A DNA stretch of 64,000 nucleotides from Ochotona curzoniae (lineage: Eukaryota > Chordata > Mammalia > Lagomorpha > Ochotonidae), in contig NW_024466459.1 of assembly GCF_017591425.1 (NCBI RefSeq), positions 4,774,001-4,838,000 on the forward strand, in the 5' to 3' direction. The notes beneath the pieces are model-generated. The model was not told where the DNA came from, did not search any database, and saw only the letters and a list, made by a program, of their open reading frames with translations. Position numbers and translations under genes: made by a program. This document shows, in pieces, positions 13,109 through 26,470 of the stretch (positions are counted from its first letter, which is position 1; the number at the start of each line of letters is the position of its first letter).

Positions 13109-13377
13109 TTTAAAATTTTTAATTTACTTATTTTGGAGATAGACAACCAGAGCTCCTGTCCACTGTTTCACTTTCCCAAATACCTGCTAGTGGCCCCTGG
13201 ACGCCTGGAGCATGGAATTCAATTCACGTTTCCCACATGAGTGGCAGCAACCACATCGCTTGCGTCATCAATGCTGGTTCCCAGGGCTTGCATGAGCAGG
13301 AAGCTGCAGTGAGCAACAGAGCTTAGCATTGCATCTAGGCACCCTATTGTGGGGGACATGGGCAATAGAAGTGGCAC
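13109..13377 (-). mobile_element. Old C-type SINE, directly adjacent to the previous one
   Basis: Antisense diverged copy beginning with a T/A-rich tail ('taatttacttattttggaga') and containing 'tttcccacatgagtggcag' and 'agcaggaagctgcagtgag'. It inserted next to the T-rich side of another SINE. Confidence 0.75.
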
Positions 13378-16184
13378 CTCATCCAGTTGACCAATGTTTA
13401 GTCCCTCTAAATGAATGTTGAAAGGTGCATCCGAAGGAATAGAGGCAGAGGAATGCCAGGCACCAGGGCTGCTGGAGGGTCAGGACTTTGGGGTGTGAGG
13501 TTAAATGATGCAACTGAAGAAGACTGGAGAGATGAGATGGGTGAGCAGGAAGAGTGGACATTTGTATTTTAATTGCAAAGAATCATGACCTCAGCTCTGG
13601 CAGCTGAAATGACTATGGGTTGGAGAGGTACAATATTGAAAGGTGGCAGACCTGTAAGAAGCCCAGTGCCCATGCTTGGCTAAGATTGGTAGACTGGGGT
13701 TCAGCCTTGAGAAGTCACCTTGAGATTAGGTTTCCACAGGAAGAAGACAAGCCAAAGCTGGAATCCTGGGGGAGGTGATTCTCTGAAGGGGAGGAAGAGC
13801 TGCTTATAGAAATAGCAGGAAAACTTGTTTGACAAAACTACTGTTTCCAAACAGTTGTAAGAAAGTCCCGTGGACAGCCATGTGACTGGTGGTTCCTTAT
13901 TCCTTTGCCACTTGGGAGTCACTCAGAATGAATCTACTGCCTTTGACATGACCGCACTTGAGATGGTTGGAAGAAAGTCTTGTTGCTTTTCTTTAATCTT
14001 ACCTTGTGGGTTGTACTCTGCCAGTTCTCTCCTACCCCTGGACTGTATGTGACACAATTTCTAAATCAATGACCATCCCTTCCCCGCTTGGCCAGCAGCA
14101 CGTGATCCAAACTAAACAGTAAGAAAGAGGGCAGTGAACTTGCTGTGGTCTTTATTCTTGTCTTCTTTTGCAAAGCTGTCCTCCTTCTAATTTTTACATC
14201 AAATTCTGTGCCTGTTGTTGGGTCAATGAACCACAGGGGTTAGAAGAGATAGCCCTGGGATCGTTGAATAGCCTGGCTCTGTCTGGCTATGTATTTTTTT
14301 TCTTCACTGTTTATGGTGCTCAACAGGGTCATTTTTCATTCTGGCCTGAGCTGGTTTGAGAAAACTAGCTGCTGAGAGCCGTGGGGCTCCGCTTCCCTCT
14401 GGGGCTAGCTCTAAGACACCCATAGAGAGCTGTGAGTTGGCATCCTGAAGCCTCCCATTGCCCTGAGAGGTCATCTGAGGCTTCTCCCCCCTTGTCCCAA
14501 GTCTAACTGTGATAGTGAGAGAGAAAGGCACCACTGCCAGCTTTACCCACTTAATAGTCAGGAAGGAGCCCAGGCCAGCAAGATTCCATTTTTAATCATT
14601 GGTCACACATCACGCACACACACACACGCATGCACACACACAGCAGCTGTGTGCCACTTTTCATAACTTTGCCTCCATAGCTGGCAGCAAGACTGCTTTC
14701 CTTTGCAGAAAACGCCATGTCAGTTTCAGTCAGATTTTACGTGTAGACATCTGCAAGGAGGCAGTTTGGAAAGGAAGGTGAAATTAGTGAGGTTTCCAGT
14801 TCACATTTGGAATGAATTACACACATTTGGGATTGTAACATGCAAACATAAATGCCGACTTTTCCATCCCAGGCCCTCCTGGCACACTGGAGAACCTTTC
14901 CTTGGCAGGTGTTTGATACAGCACGGGGGGTGAGGGTAGGGTTGGTGGTACTAGCCAGGGACGACAGGGCAACTCCACGTTAGATAGCTTGTGGCAGGTT
15001 GGCCTCAGTGTCTTCTGGTCAGTCGATTACGGTGGCAATGACAGTCGCTCCATAACAGGACAGCAGAGCATAGCATGCGGTTGGCTGCTGCAAGATTTCT
15101 AATGAGCCATTTACTTTCCTAAGTCATGACCAACACGGTTTCCTCCAGGGAATTCTAGATCAGCAATCTAAAGAACATTAGATTTGAGTGCCAGTTTTGC
15201 TGTAGTCTAGTTTCGTGATTGGATAAATTTTCTAGCCCTGCTGCACTATGGTTTCCCCTTCCTCATGTGAGGTATTGATTGTGGAAATATGTACTATGTA
15301 CGCATTTTATACACTTTTATGTATAGGTTCCCAGTTTTTTGCATCAACATATCTTTTAATTGCATTTTGCTGTGACTGTTTTGAAAGACCCTCAGGGATC
15401 TGTATGCCATGGTATTGTTGCCCTGCATACATGATCATGTGTTCCTAACAGTGCATCGTTCTTCTTGACACACTCTGAGCTCTCAGACATTTCCTGCTCC
15501 CAGACTGCCTTTTTCTAACGTATTTGTCTGCAAGAAATCACATTTTTGGGACTTAGATCAAATGTTCTCTTGTATTCAGAATTCTCCACAAAATTCTTTA
15601 CCCTTCAGCAATCTTTGGACTTGGTGGAACATGCACCAATGAAAGTATGTGGCGTCTTGGATTTGCTTCAAAGAAGTCTGGTGGGGGGTATAGCTCAAAT
15701 GAGACTGGGTAAGCATTGATAATTATTGAGTAATTATTTAATTATTTAATAAGAGCCATTGGTACATGGGGATTATTATCTTGCTTTCTTAGGGATTTAT
15801 TATAACAGAAGGCTGGGTAACCATCAGAAGCTTTTGTTACCCAAGCCAGAGGTGACGTCTCTTGCTCATGCCTGATGCTTCTTTGTACATCTGCTTCCTG
15901 TTATGGATACCGATGACCAAGTTCAGCTCAATCATGACATACTGACAGCCATGCATCCTGATTGGCCCTTTGTTCTCTCTACCATCTGAGTTACCATTTA
16001 CTTCAGATTTTAGTTTTCATTTATTTTCATGTTTTTAAGCAAAGTATCATTATCAATAGTGGAATGCAGACAAGCCAACTACCACATTTTTATTTCTAGT
16101 CTCCGACATGATCTGTATGGGTATATTTGGCTCTGAGGGATTACACCGAATTTCTTATTTTGTTGTTTTATTTATTCTGGTTAT
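13378..16184. other. Intronic sequence with a small CA repeat
   Basis: A short (CA)n tract sits at about 14613-14641. Otherwise no repeat, exon or RNA gene was recognised. Confidence 0.5.
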
Positions 16185-16432
16185 GTGTTGGGGCTGATCT
16201 TCTGCTGTTTGACTCCCCATAAGCTTGCAATAATTGGTCTTTGGGACAGGTGGAAGCTGGGAGCTGGGAACTCAACCTGGGTCTCCAACATGGGTGTCAG
16301 GAAACTAAGGACTTAAGCTATTATCTTTTATGCCCAAGGCGCACATTCGGAGGATGCTGGAGCTAAGAACAGAGTTGGACTTAAATCTTTGCACACTGAA
16401 GCTATCAACTGTTCCACAAGCCCTCGTCTCTG
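16185..16432 (-). mobile_element. Old, diverged C-type SINE
   Basis: Antisense remnant with 'tttgactccccataagcttg', 'caacctgggtctccaacatg' and a 'tatcttttatgcccaaggcg'-like stretch. The left tail is largely lost. Confidence 0.6.
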
Positions 16433-16710
16433 AATTTTGTTTCAAGGATGGGCGTGTCTGAAGGAGAACTGGCCATGGCTATTCCTACATGTTCTGTACC
16501 TTTCATAAGGTGCTTCCTGTCTGAGAAATCAATACAGTCAAGGCTGGTGAACTCGTTTCCCTTCCTAGTTGGTGATGAAAGTTATCTGACCTGCTGACCA
16601 CGAGGTGCACCCAGCCATGTGGGCTGTATTCCAAGCTGTGCTCAGTGAAATGTGCTGTGAAAGGCTTTATCACAAAGTGTCCTGGTCTGGCGCATGGCCA
16701 CCATAATTAA

Positions 16711-16852
16711 TAGTCAAGAAGATAGACTCTGAAGTTAGACTGACTCTGTCCCTCAGCTCGGGAGCAGAAAAGCTGACCATCCCCTCTGGGCTTTCTCTAC
16801 TGGGTTCTCAGCTTCCTTGTCTATAAGATGCAGTTAGTAATAGTTGGTTATA
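16711..16852 (+). mobile_element. MIR fragment
   Basis: Matches the MIR left-to-middle order: 'gaagatagactctgaagtta', 'gagcagaaaagctgacc', then 'ctcagcttccttgtctataa' and 'gcagttagtaatag'. Diverged tRNA-derived SINE common to mammals. Confidence 0.6.
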
Positions 16853-18094
16853 CACTTTTATGGAGAACGAGTTATTCTACATATGGTGTTTAGAAGAATG
16901 CTCTCTCCTGGTGAACACTCAACAATTGCTTTTTGTTATTTCTGCCAGGTATCAACTCGTCCTGGCTGTTGGATTGTGTGCTTATTCAACAGGGGAAATA
17001 TATTATCTATTTTTACAGATTTTCACAGACCTTGTTGCATAATGACTCCCAAATAATATTTGTTGATTGATTGACTGAATGAATGCTAAATAGTTGTTTT
17101 AATGCTTGAACTGTTTGGAGTGTATTGGATTGCATTCTGTATATGTGAGACTGGGCCATGTCCATGCAAGAATTCCAGACTCAGCCCATGCCTGTGAGCA
17201 ACCCCATTGTCCAGCTCAAAGACAACGTCTTCAATACAGTGATATTACTGTATTCTATAAGTCAATGCATTACTGTATGCTTTATTTAGAGTCTTTATGT
17301 TCTTTGTGTTTTCCAGCCAAACGATCTGATTTGGACTTGTAAGTCTTAGCATGGGCGAACTTTTCTTCCTAATGCCAGTCGTTCAGCAAGCCTCTGCTAA
17401 GGAACTTTCTGTATCCTGGGCATTTGGTAGAAAGCAGAAAGGCTGCTTGCAGAGCCTCCTTTGTTGCTGCTTGTGTCAGTTGCTGAGTGACAGGATAGGG
17501 GACAAGAATTTGCCAATCCTGTTGGAACTTCTTGCCTCTCCTCATCCTCTCAGATATTTTTAGGCCTCTTTTCCATTACTGTTCTTCTGCCTTATTTTCT
17601 TAAGTGAAGGTGTTTTATATAGAAATGAAAAATTTTGTAAAAAGAAGCACTGTCTTGTTACTTCTATGGCAGCCTCAGCTTTGCCAGCGTTTGGAACACC
17701 TCAGCTCTCTGTTCCTCGGATGATTTCTTTTTAAGATTATTTTCTCAAGACATCGCTGCCACACCTCTTCCAGAAGTTTGAGATTTGGAAAGACCTGGTA
17801 TCTGCTGTCAAAGGAAAAACCGAACTCTCTGCTCCTGCTAGCATCCCCAGCTGAAATCTCAGAGCATGTTCTCCTAGACGTGTGTTGTACTTGAAGGGAT
17901 GAATATAAAGTGTTATTGACAGAACTGATCACACTGTCCTACAGCAGCCCCGTTTTCCTCATCTGTAAATAGTAAAATCACTTCCACTCACTTGAGACCT
18001 TTTCAGCTTCAAAGATTTATGTTTCACTTATTCTATCAGTTAAGCTGGCTTTGAATGCCCAGGGGGTAGGAAGCGAAATAGTTAGAATTAGAAA
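16853..18094. other. Intronic sequence, nothing firm recognised
   Basis: 'aatatttgttgattgattgactgaatgaatg' near 17056 (listed as key blocks) resembles the 3' end of a MIR. The rest is unassigned. Confidence 0.4.
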
Positions 18095-18355
18095 ATGACA
18101 TTCTTTGCACTTTGTGTGGTAAGACAGAGAGAGGGAGAGACAAATAGATGTCTTCCGTATGCTGATTGACTTCCCAAGTGCCTCCATGGTTGGAGGTGGA
18201 CCAGACCTGAGTTAGGACCTCAGTATTCCATTTGGAGCTTCTATGTGGGTGGCAGAGACCCAACAACTAGAGCCATCATCTGCCACCCCTCAGGGTGTGC
18301 ATTAGCAGGAAGTTGGATCAAAAGCAGCATAGCCAGGACTTGAAAAAGCAGCAAC
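18095..18355 (-). mobile_element. Old C-type SINE
   Basis: Antisense copy with the purine block 'gacagagagagggagaga', core 'gattgacttcccaagtgcc', 'gtgcattagcaggaagttgg' and 'agccaggacttgaa'. Confidence 0.8.
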
Positions 18356-19284
18356 TTGAGCTGTGTACCTTTCCATACACACCTTTCCTGAACCCCACCA
18401 ACTCAGGGTTTCCAACTGCCAACTTTACAAGTGAGATTCTGATACACCACCTGTTTGTTAAGGTGGATGCTAGACTGGCTCTCTTGCAAGGAGAGTGCTC
18501 ACAAAGCAAGAAAATGCATCCTAATGTTTACATGGATTATGGTAAGAATAAGTCATGAATGACTCATGAGCTAGTAATGTTACTGGGCCCCATTCTACCC
18601 TTCTGGCTAGTTCTTCAGGGGTAGCTACATGTTGCTCAGCTAATTATTTCTTCATGCATGCATACCAAACAGGAATAGAGCAGTCTCAACAAAGTTACTT
18701 CAAAAGGTTTGTGGAAAATGGAATAAAAAGATAAGGTGGTTTCAGTACAAAAAGTTTTTGAAGCTCATATATATGAAAGGTCTTCAGAAAGTCTTTGGGA
18801 AGTGTGTATCATGAGACATCTGTGCATAAATTCCAGAAAGTTTTTATGCCAAATAAAAATAGACTTTTGAAGTCCTTTTTCATGTAAGGTAAAGAAGATA
18901 GGATTAGTAGAGTTAACATATAGGATGAATTTATACAGAAGAAGACTAAAAGGTGTCAGAATCTTTGTTTTGACAGTATTTCATGCAGAAAGCCTGAGCT
19001 GATGTTATATCTAATATATGAGAATATTTGCTTGTTCTTCTGCACAGGGATCATGCCTTATGATGACCCCTGATGGTGCTCACGGACTGCAGTTCCTTAG
19101 TAAGTGGGCCATCTGTAGCTGGGGAGGTCTGAGATCATCAGGAGGGGAAAAGTGGGAGGAGACCGAGTTGCACAGAACTCTGAAATGCCATTATAGCACA
19201 TTTCCTTTCATTGTGTGTTGACTGGCTCTTTTAGAGGACTCTGCTGCTAGTTGCTTAGGGAACAATGCCTTTTTTCCCCTTAAT
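18356..19284. other. Intronic sequence, nothing recognised
   Basis: No repeat or exon recognised. Locally A-rich around 18690-18900. Confidence 0.5.
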
Positions 19285-19555
19285 TTGAAAGTATTCATTT
19301 ATTTTCTTTGAGAGAGAGCAATCTAATCTAGTGGTTGGATAACTAAAGTCCCCGGATGTGGGACCTCAATGTAGGTCTCCCATGTGAATGGTAACAGCCC
19401 AACTGCTTGAGCCATCACCTGCCACATTGCGGAGTGTCCGTCAGTAGAAAGCTGGAGTCAGTAGTGGAGCTGGGACTTGAACCCAAGCACTTTGATAAGG
19501 GTTGTGGGTGTCCCAAGCAGTGTTTCAACCCTGCACATGATGCCTGCCCCAACAA
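19285..19555 (-). mobile_element. Old C-type SINE
   Basis: Antisense copy. 'gtattcatttattttctttg' is the tail side, then 'gtaggtctcccatgtgaatg', 'gagctgggacttgaaccca' (B-box side) and 'cacatgatgcctgccc' at the head. Confidence 0.85.
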
Positions 19556-21069
19556 TGGCTTTAGACTTGTACTTTCTGGTGAAACAATTGGAAACAAACT
19601 AGAAATACTATTCTATAACAATGATGATGTGTACGTATTTATCTATAATAACAACTCCAAAATCTTGGCTCCCCAACCAATTCCAACCTTGAAGCTCACG
19701 ATGGTTAGCTTTCTCAACTTAGTGCATTAGCCCTCTTACTTCAACCCAAGCTCATGCCTTCCCATCTCTCCAGATTTATATTCCTTTGGTTTTATTCTCA
19801 GTTGGTACCTGCTGTTTCCCTAGAAATACATTTTGTGTGATGCTATGTTTCTCCTCTCCGTCTTTATCGTTACTGATTCAGTCCAGTGCCTTCTACTCTC
19901 ATGGAACCTTTATCTTTACCCTTCAATTTGTTTTCATGCCTTTTAGTCTTTCCCTGCCCCCTTTTTGTAATCTACTCTTCACCTTCCACCAATGACTATG
20001 AAGTTATTAATTCAGACTTCAGCCCCAATCACCTTCTTCTCAGTGTTGAGGTTTCTGCTCTCAGACAGATTATTTTCCAGTGTTGAGGACCAACAATGCT
20101 GCAAATCTTCATGGACTAAGTTGTATTACAAAGGCAGCAAAGGTTTGACATGGAAAGTAAAAAAGTACATGGGCTTTGAGTGAGATCTTAAGGAATTAAA
20201 GTGGCAAAAAGTAGAAGAATCAATTTCATGGAAAGTAAATGGTTTCTGCAATGTCCCTGTATTTGTCAGAACTTGTTGGTTTCAATGAACTGAAAATTAG
20301 AACAATTAAACCCACAGCAATTGACAGCAGTCATGTAAGGTGGAATCAGAGAAGTGGGAAGAATAATATCACACAGGGCTTTGTAGGCTAAAATAAGAAG
20401 TGCATTTTACTCCAAACTTAATGAGAAACCACTACATGAGGATAAATTTATTTCATTTACATTTTACTATTGCTTTTGCTCTATTGACCATAGGTTAGAA
20501 AAAGAAAAAAACAGACAGTGTGCAGATCAGGTAGGAAAATATTTTGGAAATCCTCTTAAGAGGTGCTAATGATATGGGCTAATGTGTTAAATATATTGAT
20601 GGGAAAGGTTGGAAAGACTTTGAGACAGTGTTTTGATGTAAAATCTAGGAAATTTCCTATTCAATTAGAATATGCTGACACATGAAGGCAGGGATTCAGG
20701 ATGGTTGGTTTGACTAAGTGAATAGAAAGGAAAAGATTTTGACCTGAAGAATTGGATTTTGTACGTACTAACTTCTCTATGAGAGATCAGGTAATATTGA
20801 GAAGGAAGTGCTTAAAGTATGAGGTTAATGAGAGGTGGTCTGTGTCATAGATTTACCACGGAGTGACAAAGTTGGAATTGGCGACTATGTCAGTGTGAGA
20901 GAAGAATGCCTGGCTAACTCAACTTGAGGGGTTAAGCATAGAGAAAACCGATAGAGGAGACTAAGGGGCAGCCAGGAAGCAAAGAGAAAAACCAGAGGGA
21001 AGTCAAGACTTGGAAGTCAAGAGAGTAGACTGTGTAAGGAGAGAATGGTTGAATGTGGCATAAGTTCCA
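19556..21069. other. Intronic sequence, nothing recognised
   Basis: Frames at 19786-20183 on + are pyrimidine-rich and have no known motif. No repeat assigned. Confidence 0.45.
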
Positions 21070-21580
21070 GAGAGGTTATATCCTTTTTACATTGCTGCAG
21101 TATCGAACTACCATGACTCTTGAAGCTAAAATGGTATCTTCTTGTTTATTGTCTTACAGGTCTGTATGTTAGAAGTTCTGACTGTTAGATACTCTCAACA
21201 GGCTGTAAGACAAAGGTTTTGGTAGCCAGGGATTCCTTCTGCACACAGTGATGAAGACAATGGGTCTCCAATTCCTTGTTGAAGCCTGAGGTCCTAGTTT
21301 ACTTGCTAGTTTTACCTTGCATGCTTTGTTCATTTTTTAAAGCCTGCCAGGGCAGGTCAGTTTTTTCTCACATTATGTCTTTCTCTGATCAACTCTTCCG
21401 TTTGCAAGGGTTCGGACAATTGGATTGCGTCCACTAAAATTCTAGGGACCTATCGAGATCCCTGTCTTAAATCATACCTAGAAAATTCTCCATGCCCTGT
21501 GCATATTCATAGGTTCTTGAGGCTGAGGACTGAGGTGTCTCTGAAGGTGGATCAACATCATTGTATCTGCCACAGAGATT
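21070..21580 (-). mobile_element. MaLR-type LTR (MLT1/MST-like), old solo LTR
   Basis: Reads as the reverse complement of a mammalian MaLR LTR: 'acattgctgcagtatcgaac' (consensus gctgtaacaaa block), 'ttgtcttacaggtctgtatg' (ctcacagttctgg block), a purine/pyrimidine middle, and an end near 'gatcaacatcattgtatctg'. No internal retroviral coding sequence was seen. It is ancient and non-coding. Confidence 0.6.
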
Positions 21581-21972
21581 GAGTCAAATGAGAAAAGTAA
21601 TGATAGAGGTGTTAGTGACCTTGGGAAGAGCTGTAGGGGGCCATGGCCAGGGGAGCAATGTCACGGAAGTGAGGATGTAGAAACAATATGATGTAGACAA
21701 CTCTCCAGAGGATTGGGGTTATATCTGAAGACCCAAACTCGAACATAGCTGTTTGCTGGTACAATTCAACCATGCAAGAGTAGCATGGTATGATGCCAGG
21801 GACTGTCGGAGAGGGGAGGAGGCCCTGGCATCTTTGTTCAGGGAAGATGAATGCTTTGTTCATCAGAGAAGGGACAAAGTTCTAGAATAAGCTATGCAAA
21901 TGCTGAAGATATTTCTAGGACATTAGTGGATGGGTCCAGAGCCTAGTGGAAGAGTTGGCTTTTGATGGAAGG

Positions 21973-21979
21973 GCGTGTG

Positions 21980-22018
<39 letters not shown>
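21973..22018. repeat. (TG)n microsatellite
   Basis: GT repeat with one 'ta' interruption near the left end. Confidence 0.97.
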
Positions 22019-22019
<1 letters not shown>

Positions 22020-22469
22020 AGGGTGGAGGGAGAAGATAGTTGCCTTATGACAGCGTGATGGAAGATAAGCGAGTTCTCACCTTGTGCTTTTTCTTCCTAC
22101 AGTGAAGTGTGACACAGAGCATCAGCTAAGAATCGTGACTGCACATATCTTTGGCTTTTCCACAGCCCTGCCCAATTAGTTCTCGTTTCCTGATGATCTC
22201 TGTGTTGGATTTTGTATCACAGCCTCGCAATTCCTTGCTTACAGTCATCTGGACATTCCACACCTCTCACTTCTGACTTTGTGTTCGCGGGTGCCCTTTC
22301 CTGGGACACCTCCCTTTCTCCAACCTTCCCCTTTACCACTCTCTCCTCCCCTCTCCACTGCTCTCCCCTTGCCGTTGCATACTTCTCCCCCGGAGTAACC
22401 CGTGAAACATCGCAGCTGCTTAACCGCTTGGGTTTGCTGAGACTTCTCTGCTTATACTTCTTTTACTTC

Positions 22470-23240
22470 ATTATTTTCTGTTTTTTTTTTTAATTGTTTA
22501 AATGCAGTTCCGTAGGCTTAGGGATTTCCCTTCCACCTTCCCCAGTTCCCCTTCTTTCTACTAATTTCCTCTCTATTATTACGATAGGATAGTCCTCAAC
22601 ATCAGTCATAAATCCATCATTATACTATTTAAGCGTATCCTGAAATTGTAGACACAGACAATGGTGGAAAGTCCAGCATCCTATTGTCAAGGTATATTTA
22701 ACAGTTTCATTGGGAGTCCATCTTGTATTCGGGAGTAGAGATGCATATTGCAACGTATCTTCACTTCTCGATATGCTAACCTCTATTATACAGTTCCCCA
22801 ACTTCTCTAGATGAATATAAGTATGTGTATGTTTGCATATATATTATATATATATAATGTGTATATATATAAAATATGTAATTTTGTACAAAGTTTGCCT
22901 TCTATCAAAAAGGACATACGGTATTTGTTCTTTTGCAATTAGCTTAGTTCACTGGGAATGATAGTTCCTAGTTGGGTCTATTTTGTTGCAAATGGTAGAA
23001 TTTCACCTTTTTAATGGCTGAATAGTATTCCATAGAAACCACAATTTCTTTAGCTATTTCTCTTTCAAAGGGCATCTGGGTTATTTCCATAACTTCACTA
23101 TTACAGATTGTGCTTCTGTAAATGTAGGATCACAGGTCACTTTCTCATATGCTAATTTCATTCCCTTTGGATATATTCCTAGGAGTGAGATAGCTGGGTT
23201 ATATAGCAGATCGATTTTTAGGTATCATAGCACCCTCCAT
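22470..23240 (-). mobile_element. L1 3' end (5'-truncated), antisense
   Basis: 'tggctgaatagtattccata' (23013-23033) is the reverse complement of the L1 ORF2 C-terminal coding region. 'tattacagattgtgcttctg', 'tatattcctaggagtgagat' and 'gctgggttatatagcag' follow in L1 antisense order. The left part (22500-22900) resembles the lagomorph L1 3' UTR also seen at 36630 and 49165. Its T-rich edge near 22475-22490 would be the poly(A) tail. Confidence 0.85.
22836..22880. repeat. AT-rich (TA)n stretch
   Basis: Alternating ta/at sequence within the L1 3' UTR. Confidence 0.9.
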
Positions 23241-24711
23241 GCTGCTAATTTAGTTATTCGTTGTGTGTCTGCAACCTGTACCAAAATGCGTGTTTGTTGA
23301 GGGCAGAGACCGGGCATCTTTCTTGCTGGTGTCTGTGGCACTTGGTTTACACATGCGAAATGCTCAGTTGATGATGAATATGCTGATATCATCAATTCTG
23401 CTGGGCGGGGACTGCTCCACTTCCCTGCCTCCCCTCTTGTCTTAGGGTAATCATTCATCTATTCTCCAAAGTGTCCTATTTTGAATGATTCTTTTACAGG
23501 GTCACCCTGTGGCTGAAGTAGTTATGTAAAATCTTATTGGTCCCTACCAGCAATTGTCTGCCCGGGAAAAGCTTAAGAGCTCCACCTGAGGGTTGATGCT
23601 TTTGAGTGCCCCACCCTGCCCTTCACTCTGCATCATGATGGCCAAGGTGGAGTCCTTTGTGATAGAGAGAATGGTCCAACGAGCTCTACAGGATTAAAGC
23701 TCTAGCCAAGTTGATCTCTTTCTATTATAACAGCTGTTGCAGATGGTGACAAAACATCTAGGGCCCTGAACAGTGTGCACTTGGGGCCAATGGGAAACAA
23801 CCCCAAGAACGTGCTCAAATCCACAGGAGCTGCCTTGACATTTGCTCCTTTGGCTCTTAAGGTGCCAGTCTATTTCCTCCGTGTGGCAGTTTGCTCTTCT
23901 GTTTCCTTTATTCTTGCAGAGACTTTTTTTATTTTTCCTTCAGAAGAATGATTAGTTAAAAAGCAGCTTGTGTAATTCGCACAGGATTTAGTGGCCCTTA
24001 ATTACCCTAGGAGCCTGAAAAGTAGGTCTCTAGGAACAAGTACCCGGAGGACCCAAGTTGAGATAGATGGTTGCATTTTGGCTAAGGCCGAAGAGGTGTC
24101 TGCTGCCTGTCCGAGCAGCAGAAATGTGTGTGAAAAAAGCATATGCATTTGCTGCATTGATGCTTAGGTTCTTGGAAACCTCCTGTTCTCTGTAATATAA
24201 AATTGAAGACAGGGTTAATTTAGAAGAAAAGGATGATGACATTTCTCAGGTCACAGGCATCCTGAGAATGTGATGAAGTGGGGGGCTCTCCCCACACATG
24301 CATGCACCCACCAAAGGAACAGTTTCCACAGAATTTCAGGTGTTTGACGTGCCCATCCCATTGCTTGCTGCCTGCCTCCTGTCTTCTGTGCTTTGCGGAT
24401 CTTAGAAACCCCTTTTGCTCCTTGCAGCTCACTCTTGTCTTTGAGACTGTGTGCTTGTAGAGGGAGATCCCAACCCCAGCTCCAGGGGTGCCTGCTGTTG
24501 GTGGGGGATGATGAGCGATTTAAACCGATTGTATTGGTTCTGCGGCCTCTGCCAGAGATGGGCCCCAGCAATGAGCATTCGGTTCAGCACAATCCTGCTG
24601 CTGAGTTTTGGGCAGAAGTTGTATCATGCTTGAAATGAGAATGATGCAGTACTATGAATGAAGGAGTGAAACTCCTACGTGTATTATTGGATTGGACACA
24701 TCAGAGAAGGT

Positions 24712-24747
<36 letters not shown>

Positions 24748-26275
24748 CTGTGAGATGGACTAGACTTGGCATATTGGTATAAAGTTATGATTTCTAGATA
24801 TGCATGTGGGTGTGTGCTTGTATGCGGGTACATTTATATACAGATAGTTAATAGCAATGAACACACCCGATACCCAGAACCTGACTGAATTTCTCACTGA
24901 CAGAAAGTGATTCTCCTTGTAGAATTTGTAGAGTTTGGTGTCAAAGTGGTATTCTGTAGAAACTGTGCTTCCAATTTTGAGTGTTTACACTTTCACGCTC
25001 GCGATACATAACACTCTATTCATATTCTGGGCTGTGGCATTGTGTGTCAGTTCCCCATCAGCCCACAATCATAAGGGAAATGATTGTTACTCCAGAGTAT
25101 TGCTAAGTGATGGTACTTGGTACGTAAAATATATTCAATCAATTTTTAGTCCATGAATTTGCAGGGATCAGAACCCCACCGTAAGTGGAGGAGCATCTGC
25201 AATGGATTCCATGATCATACTGTCATTGTTATATCTCCTTTGACAGGAGTCTGTCCTTGGGTATGAGCCAGTGTTGTGTGGGGTACCATACACAAAGGTT
25301 AGACATTCTTATGTCCTTGGAGCTTGCAAAAGACTTACATACAGAGAAGGCAAGCCTATTTGTAGGAAGTGTCAACTATACTAAGCAAGAATTGTAATTT
25401 CCTCTCTTCCCTTCAGGGTAAAAGTGATGTGTTATCGTTGCCCTTTCACCAAGGGTCTGGCTGATCTCCTAGAAGAGGCGAGATGATCAGCATCTCTCTC
25501 TGCCTTTAGCCGGTTGGACATTCAGCAGTGGCAGTCGCTAGGTCATTGGTAACGGGAATCCTTAGTACTGGGATGACTCACAGCCTCTTACTCTGCTACC
25601 TGAGACACCACATTTGTAGGGCCCTTGTGACCGAGCCCTGGTGACTGAGGAGAGGAAACTGGCTGACTTCCATGGGCGAATCATGTGTTCCATCAAGCAA
25701 CACTGGCTTTGCTGATTCATATGGCTTGAGTTACGAGGCATATTGCACGAGTCTAGATGCAGCAGTGTCCTTCTTTGCTTTGTACCATTCTACATACTAA
25801 CGTGAAATGCAGAGCTTAAATGAGAGGCATATTTACGAGGGACATTTTTTTTCAAACTAATGTGATCCCAAGTAGTAGAGGAGGGAAAACCAATGTACTG
25901 ATCACTGCTTGGTACACATGATCCCATTAGATCTTTTAAGAGCCTCCTGAAATGTATCTCAGAATTTTGTGCATAGGAGGCCAGAGGGTTGCCTTGTGTC
26001 TTGATCACCGATATTTATTGATGCTTTACCTCCCATGTTGTGCATATAAACAGGCCTAGGAGCTTCCAATAGTTCTTTGAGGATTTGTAGAATAGGGAAC
26101 CAGAGAAAAAGAAGATGACTCAGCTGAACATGAGACACTGTCCAATTGCATCTCTTTGAAAGCTGGTCAAAACCTATGGTGAAATGGAAAACCACATATA
26201 GGGTTATAGGAGGCAAGCACAGACAGGTTAGAAATGTCTCCTGTGTCGGACTCACGAACACACTGCACTACCAGT
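23241..26275. other. Intronic sequence with one CA microsatellite
   Basis: A (CA)n tract lies at 24713-24746. No other repeat, exon or RNA gene was assigned. GC is locally higher at 24250-24600, where overlapping frames on both strands reflect composition rather than genes. Confidence 0.45.
24713..24746. repeat. (CA)n microsatellite
   Basis: Uninterrupted CA run of about 17 units. Confidence 0.97.
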
Positions 26276-26470
26276 GGTAAAGGGAGTGCTGGCCTTGAAC
26301 AAGACACACCTGGTTTTACTCTTATCTACTTGTAATACTGGTTTATTTACCTGCCCATTCTAAAGTCCATTTTCTCATCTGCACACCGAGGATAACAACT
26401 CGTGATGCAACTGAGAGGGTTAACAAAGGTGATTTTAGTAGCTTGGGCTAAATGCAAATAGTAGGGTCCC
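26276..26470 (+). mobile_element. MIR fragment
   Basis: MIR-like order: 'ggccttgaacaagacacacctgg', 'ttttctcatctgcacaccga' (consensus ttcctcatctgtaaaatg), 'ggataacaactcgtgatgca' and 'gagagggttaacaaag' (consensus agggttgttgtgagg). Confidence 0.6.

Noticed and set aside
24220..24640. Cluster of overlapping frames on both strands as a hidden exon
   Set aside because: Higher local GC explains them. No paired acceptor/donor with a conserved protein motif was seen.
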